A DNA stretch of 15,894 nucleotides from DASRJW01 sp035649435 (lineage in GTDB: Bacteria; Krumholzibacteriota; Krumholzibacteriia; G020349025). The stretch spans positions 1 to 15,894 of the forward strand of contig DASRJO010000189.1 in assembly GCA_035649435.1 (NCBI GenBank). The letters are read 5' to 3'. The notes beneath the pieces were generated by a model. That model was not told the DNA's origin. It saw only the letters and a list, made by a program, of their open reading frames with translations, and did not search any database. Positions 6,703 to 14,030 of this stretch are shown one piece after another; the stretch's first letter is position 1; every line of letters begins with the position of its first letter. Made by a program: the position numbers and the translations under genes.

Positions 6703-7782
6703 CTACGCCTGGCGCTCGAAGGCGGCGAAGGCGTCTTGGTAGCGCTGCTTCAAATTGTCCCAGGAGAACTGCTGTGAGGCCAGACGCGTTTGGATGCGCA
6801 GCCGGTCGTGTGCGGCGGGTGAGAGCTGCAGCATGCGGCGCATGGCGGATTCGGTCTCGCTCGTGTCGCGCATGAGGATGCCGATGGCCTGCGATTCGAA
6901 GTCCTTCACATTGCCTTCGGACTTGATGATGACCGGCAGCTCGAAGGCGAGCGCCAGATAGATTGCGGAGCAGGTCTCGATGTACTTGTAAGGCGCGACA
7001 AAGCAATCGGCGGCGCGCAAGTACAGCTGCACGTCGTCGTCGGCGACGTACTCGAGGGCGAGGTGGATGTTCGGGACCTCGCGACAGGTGTCACGCAAGG
7101 TGGCGGCGAAATCCTCCGAATACGGCTGGCCGGCCAGGATCAAATGCGCTTCGGGATGCGCGGGCTGCAGGGCGCGAAAGGCCTCGACCAAGGTATCGAT
7201 GCCCTTGTACGGCCGAATGTTGCCGAAGAAGACGAAGGTGAATGCAGTCGGCGGGATCCCGAGGCGCTCGCGCGCCTCTGCGCGCGACAACGTCGCGGGG
7301 TACGCCCCTTCGTAGCTTCCGATCGGGATGGTGTGCACGTGCTCGCGCCGGCCCCAGCGCCGCTCGGCCTCCGCGCGCACATCCGGCGTGTGGGTGAAGA
7401 CGACGTCGGCGAGCCGCCAAAGCAGCCGCCGGGATGCAGCGTGGAAGCGCGTGTGACGCTGAAGATCGTGCACGTCCACCTCGTGCACGGTCCACACCAA
7501 CCGGTAGCCGCGCCATTTCGAGAGAAGCCAGAACATGTGCAGGAGCACGAAGCCTTTCATGCCGAAGAGCTTGTGCGGCTCGCGCGGTCGAATGACGAAG
7601 AAGATCTCGGGCCAGTGGAAGTGCAGATAATGGAATGGCGTCTGCGGGCGATGGCGCAACAGGTAGCGCCAGGAGAACGGGATCTGCACGTAATGCAAGC
7701 CGATGCCCTCGAGCGCGCGGTAGAGCAACACGTTGTACACGTTGCCGGAATCGCGACTGGGGATCATGGTGATGACGCTCAC
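6703..7782 (-). CDS. GT4-type glycosyltransferase, probably acting with GDP-deoxymannose
   Basis: This 359-residue GT-B glycosyltransferase begins with VSVITMIPSRDSGNVYN, the first strand and donor loop. LHFHWPE (residues 53-59) is characteristic of a GT4 subgroup. FFGNIRPYKG (185-194), LILAGQP (214-220) and APYKYIET...LALAFELPVII (263-286) form the nucleotide-sugar half. In the usual E-x7-E motif only the first glutamate (Glu269) is present, with alanine at the second; some GT4 subfamilies also lack it. GTG at 7782 is chosen because it overlaps the rmd stop as GTGA and gives a complete first strand; ATG at 7767 is an alternative. With gmd and rmd directly upstream, a D-rhamnosyl or related transferase is inferred. 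Acceptor and linkage are unknown; it is likely cytoplasmic, at the inner membrane face. Confidence 0.85.
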   Translation of the reverse strand: MSVITMIPSRDSGNVYNVLLYRALEGIGLHYVQIPFSWRYLLRHRPQTPFHYLHFHWPEIFFVIRPREPHKLFGMKGFVLLHMFWLLSKWRGYRLVWTVHEVDVHDLQRHTRFHAASRRLLWRLADVVFTHTPDVRAEAERRWGRREHVHTIPIGSYEGAYPATLSRAEARERLGIPPTAFTFVFFGNIRPYKGIDTLVEAFRALQPAHPEAHLILAGQPYSEDFAATLRDTCREVPNIHLALEYVADDDVQLYLRAADCFVAPYKYIETCSAIYLALAFELPVIIKSEGNVKDFESQAIGILMRDTSETESAMRRMLQLSPAAHDRLRIQTRLASQQFSWDNLKQRYQDAFAAFERQA

Positions 7783-8723
7783 GGCGCCGTTCCGTCGCCC
7801 TGGACGCGTTGGCGCCAATCGTCGAGCACGTCGGCCAAGGTCGTCTCGAGCGGGATTTCCGGCTGCCAGTGCGTGCGCGTGCGCAGTCGCGTGCTGTCGC
7901 CAACGAGCACCGGCAGATCCGCGGGGCGCATGCGCTTGGGATCCGGCTCCAACGTGAGCGCGACGCGCGCCTTGGCGAGCAGCGTCGCCACCAGATCCTG
8001 CAACGACTCCGCCCGACCGCGCGCGACGTTGTAAGCCTGGCCGCCTTCTCCGTGCTCGAGCAGCAGGGCATAGGCGCGTGCCACGTCGCGCACGTCGAGA
8101 TAGTCGCGCGACACGGCGAGATTGCCGATGCGGACGACATGCGGTGTGCGTCCGGCCTCCGCGAGCGCGATCTGCTTGGCCACCGCCGGCAAGACGAAAT
8201 CGTCGCTCTGCCCGGGCCCACTGTGGTTGAAGCTCCGCGCCAGGACGACATCCAGGCCGTAGGAAGTTCGATACTGCAGCGCCAGGTATTCCTGCGCGAT
8301 CTTGCTCACGGCATACGGGCTCGCGGGACGAAACGGCTGGTTCTCGCCGAGCGGCAACTCGCTCGTGTCGACACGGCCGTACTGTTCGGCCGAGCCGACG
8401 ACGAGAACCCGCGTGCGTGGCCGGTCGCGCAGCGCCTCGAACAGGTTGCAGGCGGCGAGCAGATTGTTCTGCAAGGTGTGCTGCGGCGCGGCGAATGACC
8501 GCCCGACAGATGCGACGCTGGCAAGATGCACGATGGCATCGGGCTCGAGGTCATCGATCAAGGCGCGCACGGCGGCCGTGTCGGTGAGATCGCAGACCCG
8601 AGCGCTCGTCGAGTGTGTGTCACTCCGGTCGGTGGCCCAGACCTCGTGGCCCTGGCTGCGAAGCTGCCGGAGCACGTGCGGACCGACGAAACCGCCCGCT
8701 CCGGTGACGAGGATGCCAGCCAT
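7779..8723 (-). CDS. rmd: GDP-6-deoxy-D-mannose reductase (GDP-4-keto-6-deoxymannose 4-reductase)
   Basis: An extended short-chain dehydrogenase of 314 residues. GAGGFVG (8-14) binds NAD(P). Ser111 in VGSAEQYG, Tyr137 and Lys141 in SPYAVSKIAQEY form the catalytic set. ARSFNHSGPGQSDDFVLP and NLAVSRDYLDVRDVARAY are characteristic of Rmd within the superfamily, as is the C-terminal KRMRPADLPVLVGD. Rmd reduces GDP-4-keto-6-deoxy-D-mannose, the Gmd product, to GDP-D-rhamnose. It starts with ATG one base after the gmd stop and overlaps the glycosyltransferase by four bases, so these three are one translationally coupled unit. Alternatives are a GDP-fucose or GDP-talose pathway reductase, but the motif set and order favour Rmd. 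Confidence 0.88.
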   Translation of the reverse strand: MAGILVTGAGGFVGPHVLRQLRSQGHEVWATDRSDTHSTSARVCDLTDTAAVRALIDDLEPDAIVHLASVASVGRSFAAPQHTLQNNLLAACNLFEALRDRPRTRVLVVGSAEQYGRVDTSELPLGENQPFRPASPYAVSKIAQEYLALQYRTSYGLDVVLARSFNHSGPGQSDDFVLPAVAKQIALAEAGRTPHVVRIGNLAVSRDYLDVRDVARAYALLLEHGEGGQAYNVARGRAESLQDLVATLLAKARVALTLEPDPKRMRPADLPVLVGDSTRLRTRTHWQPEIPLETTLADVLDDWRQRVQGDGTAP

Positions 8724-8724
8724 C

Positions 8725-9684
8725 TCAGCGCCTCAGGCGCTCGAGATCGGCCCGCACCATCATCTCCACCAGCTCCGGGAGCTGTACTGCCGCACGCCAG
8801 CCGAGCGCCGCCTGCGCCTTGCGACAATCGCCGACGAGCTCGTGGATTTCAGCCGGCCGGACGAAACGCGGATCGATGTCGACGTGGTCCTCGAAGTCGA
8901 GACCGACGGCCTCGAACGCGAGGCGGGCGAAGTCGCGCACGGAGTGCGTCGTGCCCGAGGCGATGACGAAATCATCGGGCCGGTCGAGCTGCAGCATTTG
9001 CCACATGGCGCGGACGTAGTCCCCGGCGAATCCCCAGTCGCGCTTGGCGTCGAGGTTGCCGAGGGCGAGCCGGTCCTGAAGCCCGAGCTTGATCCGCGCC
9101 GCGCCGTCGCTGATCTTGCGCGTGACGAACTCGAGACCGCGCCGCGGCGATTCATGGTTGAACAGGATCCCGGACGTCACATAGAGGTCGTAGCTCTCGC
9201 GGTAGTTCACCGCGATGTCGTGGCCGTACACTTTGGCGACACCATACGGGCTGCGCGGCCGGAACGGCGTGTCTTCGGTCTGCGGCGACTCGGTGGCGTT
9301 GCCGAACATCTCGCTCGAGGATGCCTGGTAGAAGCGAGCTTCCGGCGCCAGCAAGCGCATGGCCTCGAGCATCCGGGTGACGCCGAGTGCGGTGAACTCG
9401 CCGGTGAGCACCGGCTGATTCCACGAAGTCTGCACAAAAGATTGTGCCGCCAGGTTGTAGATCTCGTGCGGGCGGGACGTGCGGATGGCTTCCAGCAGCG
9501 AGTTCGGGTCGAGGAGATCCCCCGGCAACAGCTGCAGCCGGCTTTGGATGTGCTCGATGCGTTCGAAGTGAACGGTGCTGCTGCGGCGGACCAGTCCATA
9601 CACCTCGTAGCCGCGCTCCAGGAGGAACTCGGCGAGATACGAGCCGTCTTGGCCGGTGACACCCGTGATCAAGGCTCGTTGCAA
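8725..9684 (-). CDS. gmd: GDP-mannose 4,6-dehydratase
   Basis: This converts GDP-D-mannose to GDP-4-keto-6-deoxy-D-mannose with bound NADP+, the first committed step towards GDP-D-rhamnose or GDP-L-fucose. The 319-residue product has the typical start M-QRALITGVTGQDGSYLAE and the diagnostic VRRSST, NLAAQSFV, ASSSEMFG (catalytic Ser123 and Glu125), SPYGVAKVYGH (Tyr147, Lys151), LFNHESPRRG and KRDWGFAGDYV motifs. The TTG at 9684 is taken as start because GGAGG lies six bases upstream and it gives the standard N-terminus; another in-frame TTG at 9705 has no clear ribosome binding site. It is first in the rightmost minus-strand unit. All catalytic residues are intact. No GDP-mannose-forming gene (manB/manC) is in the window. 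Confidence 0.95.
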   Translation of the reverse strand: MQRALITGVTGQDGSYLAEFLLERGYEVYGLVRRSSTVHFERIEHIQSRLQLLPGDLLDPNSLLEAIRTSRPHEIYNLAAQSFVQTSWNQPVLTGEFTALGVTRMLEAMRLLAPEARFYQASSSEMFGNATESPQTEDTPFRPRSPYGVAKVYGHDIAVNYRESYDLYVTSGILFNHESPRRGLEFVTRKISDGAARIKLGLQDRLALGNLDAKRDWGFAGDYVRAMWQMLQLDRPDDFVIASGTTHSVRDFARLAFEAVGLDFEDHVDIDPRFVRPAEIHELVGDCRKAQAALGWRAAVQLPELVEMMVRADLERLRR

Positions 9685-9767
9685 GCTGGGCCTCCAGGGG
9701 AGCAATCGCGGGCCGTTGGCCGGTGCCGGGGCGGGACCGGGTCGAGGAGCGTATCTCCAGGCAGGAT

Positions 9768-9839
9768 AGCATACTAGGCGGTTGCCGACCGGACCGGCCT
9801 CGGCAACCCGAGGGGGTGCGGCGGGGGAGCCGGCACCCC
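9768..9839 (-). promoter_or_regulatory. Hairpins and candidate promoter in the gmd upstream region
   Basis: The divergent region 9685-9941 has no gene. It holds a perfect inverted repeat GTTGCCGA (9781-9788) with TCGGCAAC (9800-9807), and a second hairpin GGGGTGC (9813-9819) with GCACCCC (9833-9839) plus inner GGC/GCC pairs. Neither is followed by a T-tract, and no gene ends here, so they are unlikely to be terminators. On the minus strand TATGCT (9773-9768) is a possible -10 about 84 bases before the gmd start, with the first inverted repeat lying across the -35 position. This is a candidate operator; no -35 consensus is visible. Confidence 0.3.
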
Positions 9840-9941
9840 GACTGGAAACAAACCGAAATAAAGGGAACCTTTCTTGCGGCTTCTAGCGAGCCACTGGATT
9901 AATGTAGGGATGTGGGGGGTCGAGACGAATTTGGAGGTCGG

Positions 9942-10547
9942 ATGGAACTCTCGCAGCAGACAGCGCTCTTGTTGGTGGATGTACAACGTGATTTTCTCCT
10001 CGAAGGTGCGTTGCCGGTCCCGCGCAGCAATGAAGTCGTAGCGACCGCGAGTCGACTCGCCGAGGGCTTTCATGCGCCCGGCCTGCTCGTCGTGTGCGCT
10101 CGTGCCTGGTTGCCTGCCGACCACAAGAGCTTCCGCGGGCACGGCGGGCAACTGCCGCCGCACTGTGTCCAAGACACGCATGGAGCCGAGTTCGCCGATG
10201 ACCTCGTGATTCCGGCTGACACCTGGATCATTTCCAAAGGAACGTCGAGAACGCAGAGTGCGCAGTCGGCATTCGACGGCACGGATTTGGCGGAGCGCCT
10301 GCGCAAATCGGGGATCGAAACGTTGCTCGTGTGCGGGTTGGCGACCGAGACCGGCGTCAAGCACACGTCACTCGATGCGTTGGAAGCGGGCTTCGGCGTC
10401 TACCTCGTGGCTGACGCCTGTAGGCCGTTCAATAAGCATGTGGGAGACGGGGCGCGCGCCGTCGAAGAAATGCTGCGTCGTGGTGCACGCATCGTGAGTT
10501 CGGGCGCGGTTCGCGGCGCGCTCGAGACATTCTCCGCCGCCGAGTAA
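9942..10547 (+). CDS. Isochorismatase/nicotinamidase-fold hydrolase with catalytic Cys replaced
   Basis: A 201-residue protein whose framework is nicotinamidase-like: LLLVDVQRDFL with Asp13, LPPHCVQDTHGAEF, ISKGT with Lys99, SAFDGTDLAERLR, and VCGLATETGVKHTSLDALEAGF. In PncA-type nicotinamidases the triad is Asp, Lys, Cys and the metal site is Asp-x-His plus a distant His. Here the Cys motif A-T-D-Y-C-V reads A-T-E-T-G-V (Gly138), and R-D-W-H-P reads R-A-W-L-P (Ala55, Leu57). Only His74 of the metal ligands remains. True isochorismatases (PhzD, EntB) also carry Gly at the Cys position and work without a nucleophile, so an altered chemistry is possible. ATG at 9942 follows GGAGG by four bases. 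It is monocistronic, divergent from gmd. Confidence 0.85.
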   Translation: MELSQQTALLLVDVQRDFLLEGALPVPRSNEVVATASRLAEGFHAPGLLVVCARAWLPADHKSFRGHGGQLPPHCVQDTHGAEFADDLVIPADTWIISKGTSRTQSAQSAFDGTDLAERLRKSGIETLLVCGLATETGVKHTSLDALEAGFGVYLVADACRPFNKHVGDGARAVEEMLRRGARIVSSGAVRGALETFSAAE

Positions 10548-11051
10548 ACCAGCACTTCCCTACCGACCGTCGCGGCATCCCGTTCGACGCGGTGTACTCA
10601 CCGCGTTGTCGCGTTGCCACATCCCCTCGCGTTGGCACTGCCGCATCCAGCCGTCGTTGGCGTGACCGCATTCCCCCCGATGTCGCGGTCCATGGGACCG
10701 CGCAAATCTTGCGTGCGGCCGCGCAACCTCTTGGCATGAATCGATTCCGGAGGGCGGCCCGAACGAACGGGCGCAGTCTATTTCGGCTGAAAGCAGCGAA
10801 CCCCCGCTCTGCTTCGGGGGTTCGCATTGGATCAGGAGAGGGGGGAGGTGTCGCCCGATCCATTCGCAGGTTTGGGTTTGGCCCGGGCCGCAGACTCGAG
10901 GCCGAACAAGTCGCCTCGCCCGCAACCCGGGATCCAAACTTCTTCTGCATAGTACGCGTAGTCGGGCCGGAAAGTGCCACCCAACCTGCAATCCCCGGGC
11001 ATGAGGAGGGGAGTGGGTTCGCGGGATTGACCATTTTCGAGCCACTTCGGC
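10548..11051. other. Convergent intergenic region without a confident gene
   Basis: This 504-base stretch lies between two convergent genes. It has a small hairpin GCGGTG-TACT-CACCGC (10589-10604) 42 bases after the isochorismatase-family stop, a strong terminator-type hairpin (10796-10825), and a weak 56-codon minus-strand frame (10832-11002, ATG at 11002) without a ribosome binding site. Longer frames here are not supported by start signals or recognisable sequence. Confidence 0.5.
10796..10825 (-). terminator. Strong hairpin, likely terminator between convergent genes
   Basis: A perfect 11-bp inverted repeat, GCGAACCCCCG (10796-10806) and CGGGGGTTCGC (10815-10825), with loop CTCTGCTT. On the minus strand it is followed by TGCTTTC, a weak T-tract, so it best serves the minus-strand metalloprotease gene ending at 11052. 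It may also block plus-strand transcription from the isochorismatase-family gene. Confidence 0.65.
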
Positions 11052-13340
11052 TCATGGGGGCCCGCCTCCAGACGATCCAGCGGCCGTTTCGGCCCAGGCA
11101 GCCCGGCTGGCGATGCCCGCGAAGCCCAGTTGTTCGGCGGAGTCCAGGTCGAACTCGGCCAACCCGAGCAGACGAGACGGGACGCGTTCGGGGTGGCCGG
11201 CGCGCAAGTCGGCGAGGGCCAGCAGCTCGAGGCTCGCGAGCCGCGCATCAGGTCCGAGCTCAGGATTCCTGGTGAGTGGCTCGAGCTCCGAGGCAGCTTC
11301 CTCGAAGCGCTCGGCGTAGTACAGCCGGCGCCCCAAGAGATAGCGCGGAATTGCCGAATCGGGTTGCGTCCCCCGGACCCAAGCCAGCATCACGAGCGCC
11401 CCCGTCTCGGGTGCGGTCTCGCTCAGGATCGGTCGCAAGGCATCGACGAGCGCTGGCGTTCGCAACACTTGGACCGTGAGAGCAGCGGCCCGGCGTTCGG
11501 CACGTGATGTGGCTTCGCGAGCGGCTGCGGCGAAACAGGATTCTGCCTCCGCCACACGCCCGAGCTGCCAGAGCTGGTCACCGCGTTCGTCCAGTGCGCG
11601 GCTGCGCCAGGCTGGAGCAAGCTCTGGTTCATCGAGAAGCTGCGAGAGATCGCGCTCGGCTGCTTCGGGGCGTCCGGCAAGGAGGCGCGTCCGCGCGAGA
11701 CTCACGACCAGGCCCGGGTCGCCGGGATCGAGCTCCAAGAGCTGGGTGTACAGGCTCTCTGCCACAGTAAATTGCTGCGCTTGCTGCGCGGTTTGAATTG
11801 CGGCGTTGATGCGAGCTTGCTCGTGAGCGCAGGGAATGGCAAAGACCGCCGGCGGACGGTAAAGACGCTCGGCACGCCGCATTTGCAGCGGGGTCAAGCG
11901 AACGGGATCCAGCCGCGCCTGTCGCCATTGCTGCACCAAGTCCCGCAGGTTCGCGCCATACGTGCGCTCGAAATCGCGACTCGACCACAGCCGGCGGAAA
12001 TCATCCATCCCATGCGTCGTCACCAAAAAATGCACGAAGGATCCGGCCGCGGTGTAGGCCCGGGCGCCAGGTTGAGTCCAAAAACCAAAGGCGCCGAGGA
12101 TCTTCTCGAGGTCGGGCAGGAGTCCGAGCGTGTCCATGGCCGCGCATGCTTCGTCGGGTGTGAGCCCCAATCGGCCACTTTCTTCGCCCCACTCCGCCGC
12201 CACCGCGATGCCCTCGTGGATGCCGATCTGCGGGCAGATCGGCCACCAGCGGTCGAGGTGGGCGGCGAAAATGTGGGCCATCTCATGGCGGAGCACAGGG
12301 TGCGGCCAGCTGGCAGCATTGAGATGGAACTCGTCGCTCAACGCATCTTCGAAGCTCGTGCCGGCGGCGCCCATGAGGCGCTTCTTCTTCTCCGCCGTGG
12401 CGTACACATAGCTTCCGATTCGCCCCGGCACATCGAACCCGAAGAAACGGCGCAGCTCGGAGTAATGGAACTCGTGCTCGCGTGCCAGCTCCTCGGCGCG
12501 CGGGCGTGTATAGGCCTGGACGTCGTAAAAGACATCACAGTGCGCGGTCGCGATATGGCCGCCGAGGGCGCGGCGAACGCTGTCGCGCGTGGGCCGGAAG
12601 CCGAGACGGTCGGCGTTGGCTATCAGGATGGCGAAGACCAAACCAAACGCGAGGAGCAGGGGGGCTGCGACCGCGCGCGCGCCGGACCAGGGGGTGCGCG
12701 CCGCGCGCAGTCCGAGTCCGCGGCCGTTCCAAAGCACCACACCGGCGAGGGCGAAGATGCCCGCTTCGAGCAGGACGCAGATCCGCGCCAGGAGCAGCCT
12801 GGCCGACAGCTGCACGACTTGGTCATACAGCGGTCCCGGGAAGTAGCCGACGAAAGCATTGAAGGCGAAGATCGGGGGATCGACGATCACGTTCCACAGC
12901 ACGTAGGCGTAGGTCGCCAGGCTCCAAGCGATGAAAAGCCAACGTGCGCGGCGCACAGGGGCCCAGAGTCCCAGCGTGAATCCGAGCGTCGTGCCATAGA
13001 GAATCCCCGGGACGACGAAGAGCCCATAGAACAACAGGCCTTCGCCCCAGTTGCAGTTCGGAACGCGCAGCGAATTGGCGCTGATGATCCCGAGTGGAAG
13101 TAAGGCGAGCAGGAGGTTCTCGACGCCGGCGCGCAGCAGCATAGCGCCGGGAAAACCGACCGGTGCTGGCGGCTGGCGAACGCGGCCGGCGAACCCGCAG
13201 GCTCGCAAGCCGGCGAAGTAGGCCAGCACGGCCCCCATGCAGACCGAGAACTCGAACGCGAGCAGATCGAAGAGCGGGACGAACGCGAGCGCCGCAGCGA
13301 CGACGGAGACACCCAGAGCGGCGACGAGCCAGGATGCCAC
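11052..13340 (-). CDS. Multi-pass membrane zinc metallopeptidase (gluzincin-like) with C-terminal TPR-like repeats
   Basis: The 762-residue protein has three parts. Residues 1-245 contain about six or seven hydrophobic helices (for example 2-22, 28-46, 68-88, 102-128, 178-204, 226-243). Residues 255-500 form a peptidase domain with RHEMAHIFAAH: His352, Glu353 and His356 are the HExxH zinc site, and Glu376 in GIHEGIAVAAEW is the likely third ligand, as in gluzincins. Residues 515-750 are alanine/leucine-rich helical repeats resembling TPRs (FTVAESLYTQLLELDPGDPGLV, GRPEAAERDLSQLL, RFEEAASELEPL). The start is GTG at 13340 with GGAGG six bases upstream. The active site is intact, so proteolysis is expected; side of membrane and substrate are unknown. 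It is divergent from the secreted protein at 13462. Confidence 0.82.
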   Translation of the reverse strand: MASWLVAALGVSVVAAALAFVPLFDLLAFEFSVCMGAVLAYFAGLRACGFAGRVRQPPAPVGFPGAMLLRAGVENLLLALLPLGIISANSLRVPNCNWGEGLLFYGLFVVPGILYGTTLGFTLGLWAPVRRARWLFIAWSLATYAYVLWNVIVDPPIFAFNAFVGYFPGPLYDQVVQLSARLLLARICVLLEAGIFALAGVVLWNGRGLGLRAARTPWSGARAVAAPLLLAFGLVFAILIANADRLGFRPTRDSVRRALGGHIATAHCDVFYDVQAYTRPRAEELAREHEFHYSELRRFFGFDVPGRIGSYVYATAEKKKRLMGAAGTSFEDALSDEFHLNAASWPHPVLRHEMAHIFAAHLDRWWPICPQIGIHEGIAVAAEWGEESGRLGLTPDEACAAMDTLGLLPDLEKILGAFGFWTQPGARAYTAAGSFVHFLVTTHGMDDFRRLWSSRDFERTYGANLRDLVQQWRQARLDPVRLTPLQMRRAERLYRPPAVFAIPCAHEQARINAAIQTAQQAQQFTVAESLYTQLLELDPGDPGLVVSLARTRLLAGRPEAAERDLSQLLDEPELAPAWRSRALDERGDQLWQLGRVAEAESCFAAAAREATSRAERRAAALTVQVLRTPALVDALRPILSETAPETGALVMLAWVRGTQPDSAIPRYLLGRRLYYAERFEEAASELEPLTRNPELGPDARLASLELLALADLRAGHPERVPSRLLGLAEFDLDSAEQLGFAGIASRAAWAETAAGSSGGGPP

Positions 13341-13461
13341 GCATTCCCTCCATGAAGCAGCCAGCGGTCCTCGCGCGGGCAGGTCGGTGCTAGACTGAAG
13401 GCTGCCCCGCTCCTGCTGTCATTGCTGTGGCCCAGTGCACCAAGACCAAGGAGAAGTGACG

Positions 13462-13827
13462 ATGCGGTATTCCGTCACGATTTCGCACGCGGCGGCCATT
13501 CTGGCCGGCGCGGTTCTCGCGTTGCAGACACAGGCCGACCCACCCGCGCCGTCGCGGATCGTGGGAGTCTACGGTGTCGGTGGCGTCATCGGCGAGGATG
13601 GAACGCTGTGGCAGTACCTTCCCGACCGCAAGGAGTGGCTGACCATCGACGCCGCTTTCAAGGGCGAAGCTCGCGAGACGCACATCCTGCCGCTGCCGGT
13701 TCCGGCCCAGGACATCCAGTTCATGCAGAGCTTCGGCTTCCTGGTGACCAAGAGCGGAAAGGTTTGGCATTACGACCTGAACGCCAATCGCTGGGACGAG
13801 ATCGGGCCGCCGCCGGCGAAACGCTGA
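13462..13827 (+). CDS. Small secreted protein with two kelch/propeller-like blades
   Basis: This 121-residue protein begins with a signal peptide (MRYSVTISHAAAILAGAVLA, cleavage likely after LQTQA near residue 25). The mature part contains two similar units, GTLWQYLPDRKEWLTID (47-63) and GKVWHYDLNANRWDEIG (99-115). Each has the W-x-Y/H...W pattern of a beta-propeller or kelch blade. Two units are too few to close a propeller, so it may oligomerise or be a fragment-like domain. ATG at 13462 follows AAGGAG by about nine bases; an upstream in-frame GTG at 13435 lacks a good site and would spoil the signal peptide. A TAGACT hexamer at 13391-13396 could be its -10. I do not recognise the family. 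Confidence 0.75.
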   Translation: MRYSVTISHAAAILAGAVLALQTQADPPAPSRIVGVYGVGGVIGEDGTLWQYLPDRKEWLTIDAAFKGEARETHILPLPVPAQDIQFMQSFGFLVTKSGKVWHYDLNANRWDEIGPPPAKR

Positions 13828-13829
13828 AG

Positions 13830-13886
13830 GGCCGGCGCCAGCGAAGCGTCAACAGGCCGGCGCCAGCGAGACCCTGGCAGGCCGGG
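13830..13886. repeat. 25-bp direct repeat downstream of the small secreted gene
   Basis: GGCCGGCGCCAGCGA occurs at 13830-13844 and again at 13855-13869, a period of 25 bases. A partial GGCCGGG follows at about 13880-13886. It starts three bases after the stop codon. GGCCGGCGCC is itself largely self-complementary. No T-tract follows, so a terminator role is uncertain. Confidence 0.6.
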
Positions 13887-13989
13887 TACTCCGCCCGGGT
13901 GCGAACGGCCTCTCCTATGGGAATCGGCGTGGCGAGCAGCCCGGCCCGGGACTTTCGGGCTTCCGAGGAGTATGCTTTGGCAAGTCACA

Positions 13990-14026
13990 GCGGAGCCCTC
14001 CCTCCGCGGTTGGGACAGGGGGTCCC
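13990..14026 (+). promoter_or_regulatory. Paired leader hairpins before the tyrosine-rich gene
   Basis: Two consecutive perfect inverted repeats lie just before the start codon: GCGGAG (13990-13995) with CTCCGC (14002-14007), and GGGAC (14012-14016) with GTCCC (14022-14026). The loop of the second, AGGGG, overlaps the only Shine-Dalgarno-like sequence (AGGGGG, 14017-14022), eight bases before the ATG at 14031. This could modulate translation. TATGCT at 13971-13976 is a possible -10 for this transcript. Confidence 0.35.
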
Positions 14027-14030
14027 TACC

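Noticed and set aside
10832..11002. Minus-strand frame with protein-like text (RPDYAYYAEEVWIPGCGRGD)
   Set aside because: No ribosome binding site before the ATG, weak codon bias, and a location in a convergent intergenic region; I could not support it as a gene.
11772..13103. 443-codon plus-strand frame opposite the metalloprotease
   Set aside because: Antisense shadow; the minus strand carries membrane helices, an HExxH site and a good start signal.
13422..14030. In-frame upstream extension of the tyrosine-rich protein to 544 residues
   Set aside because: The extension overlaps another gene in a different frame and would bury a clear signal peptide that begins at 14031.
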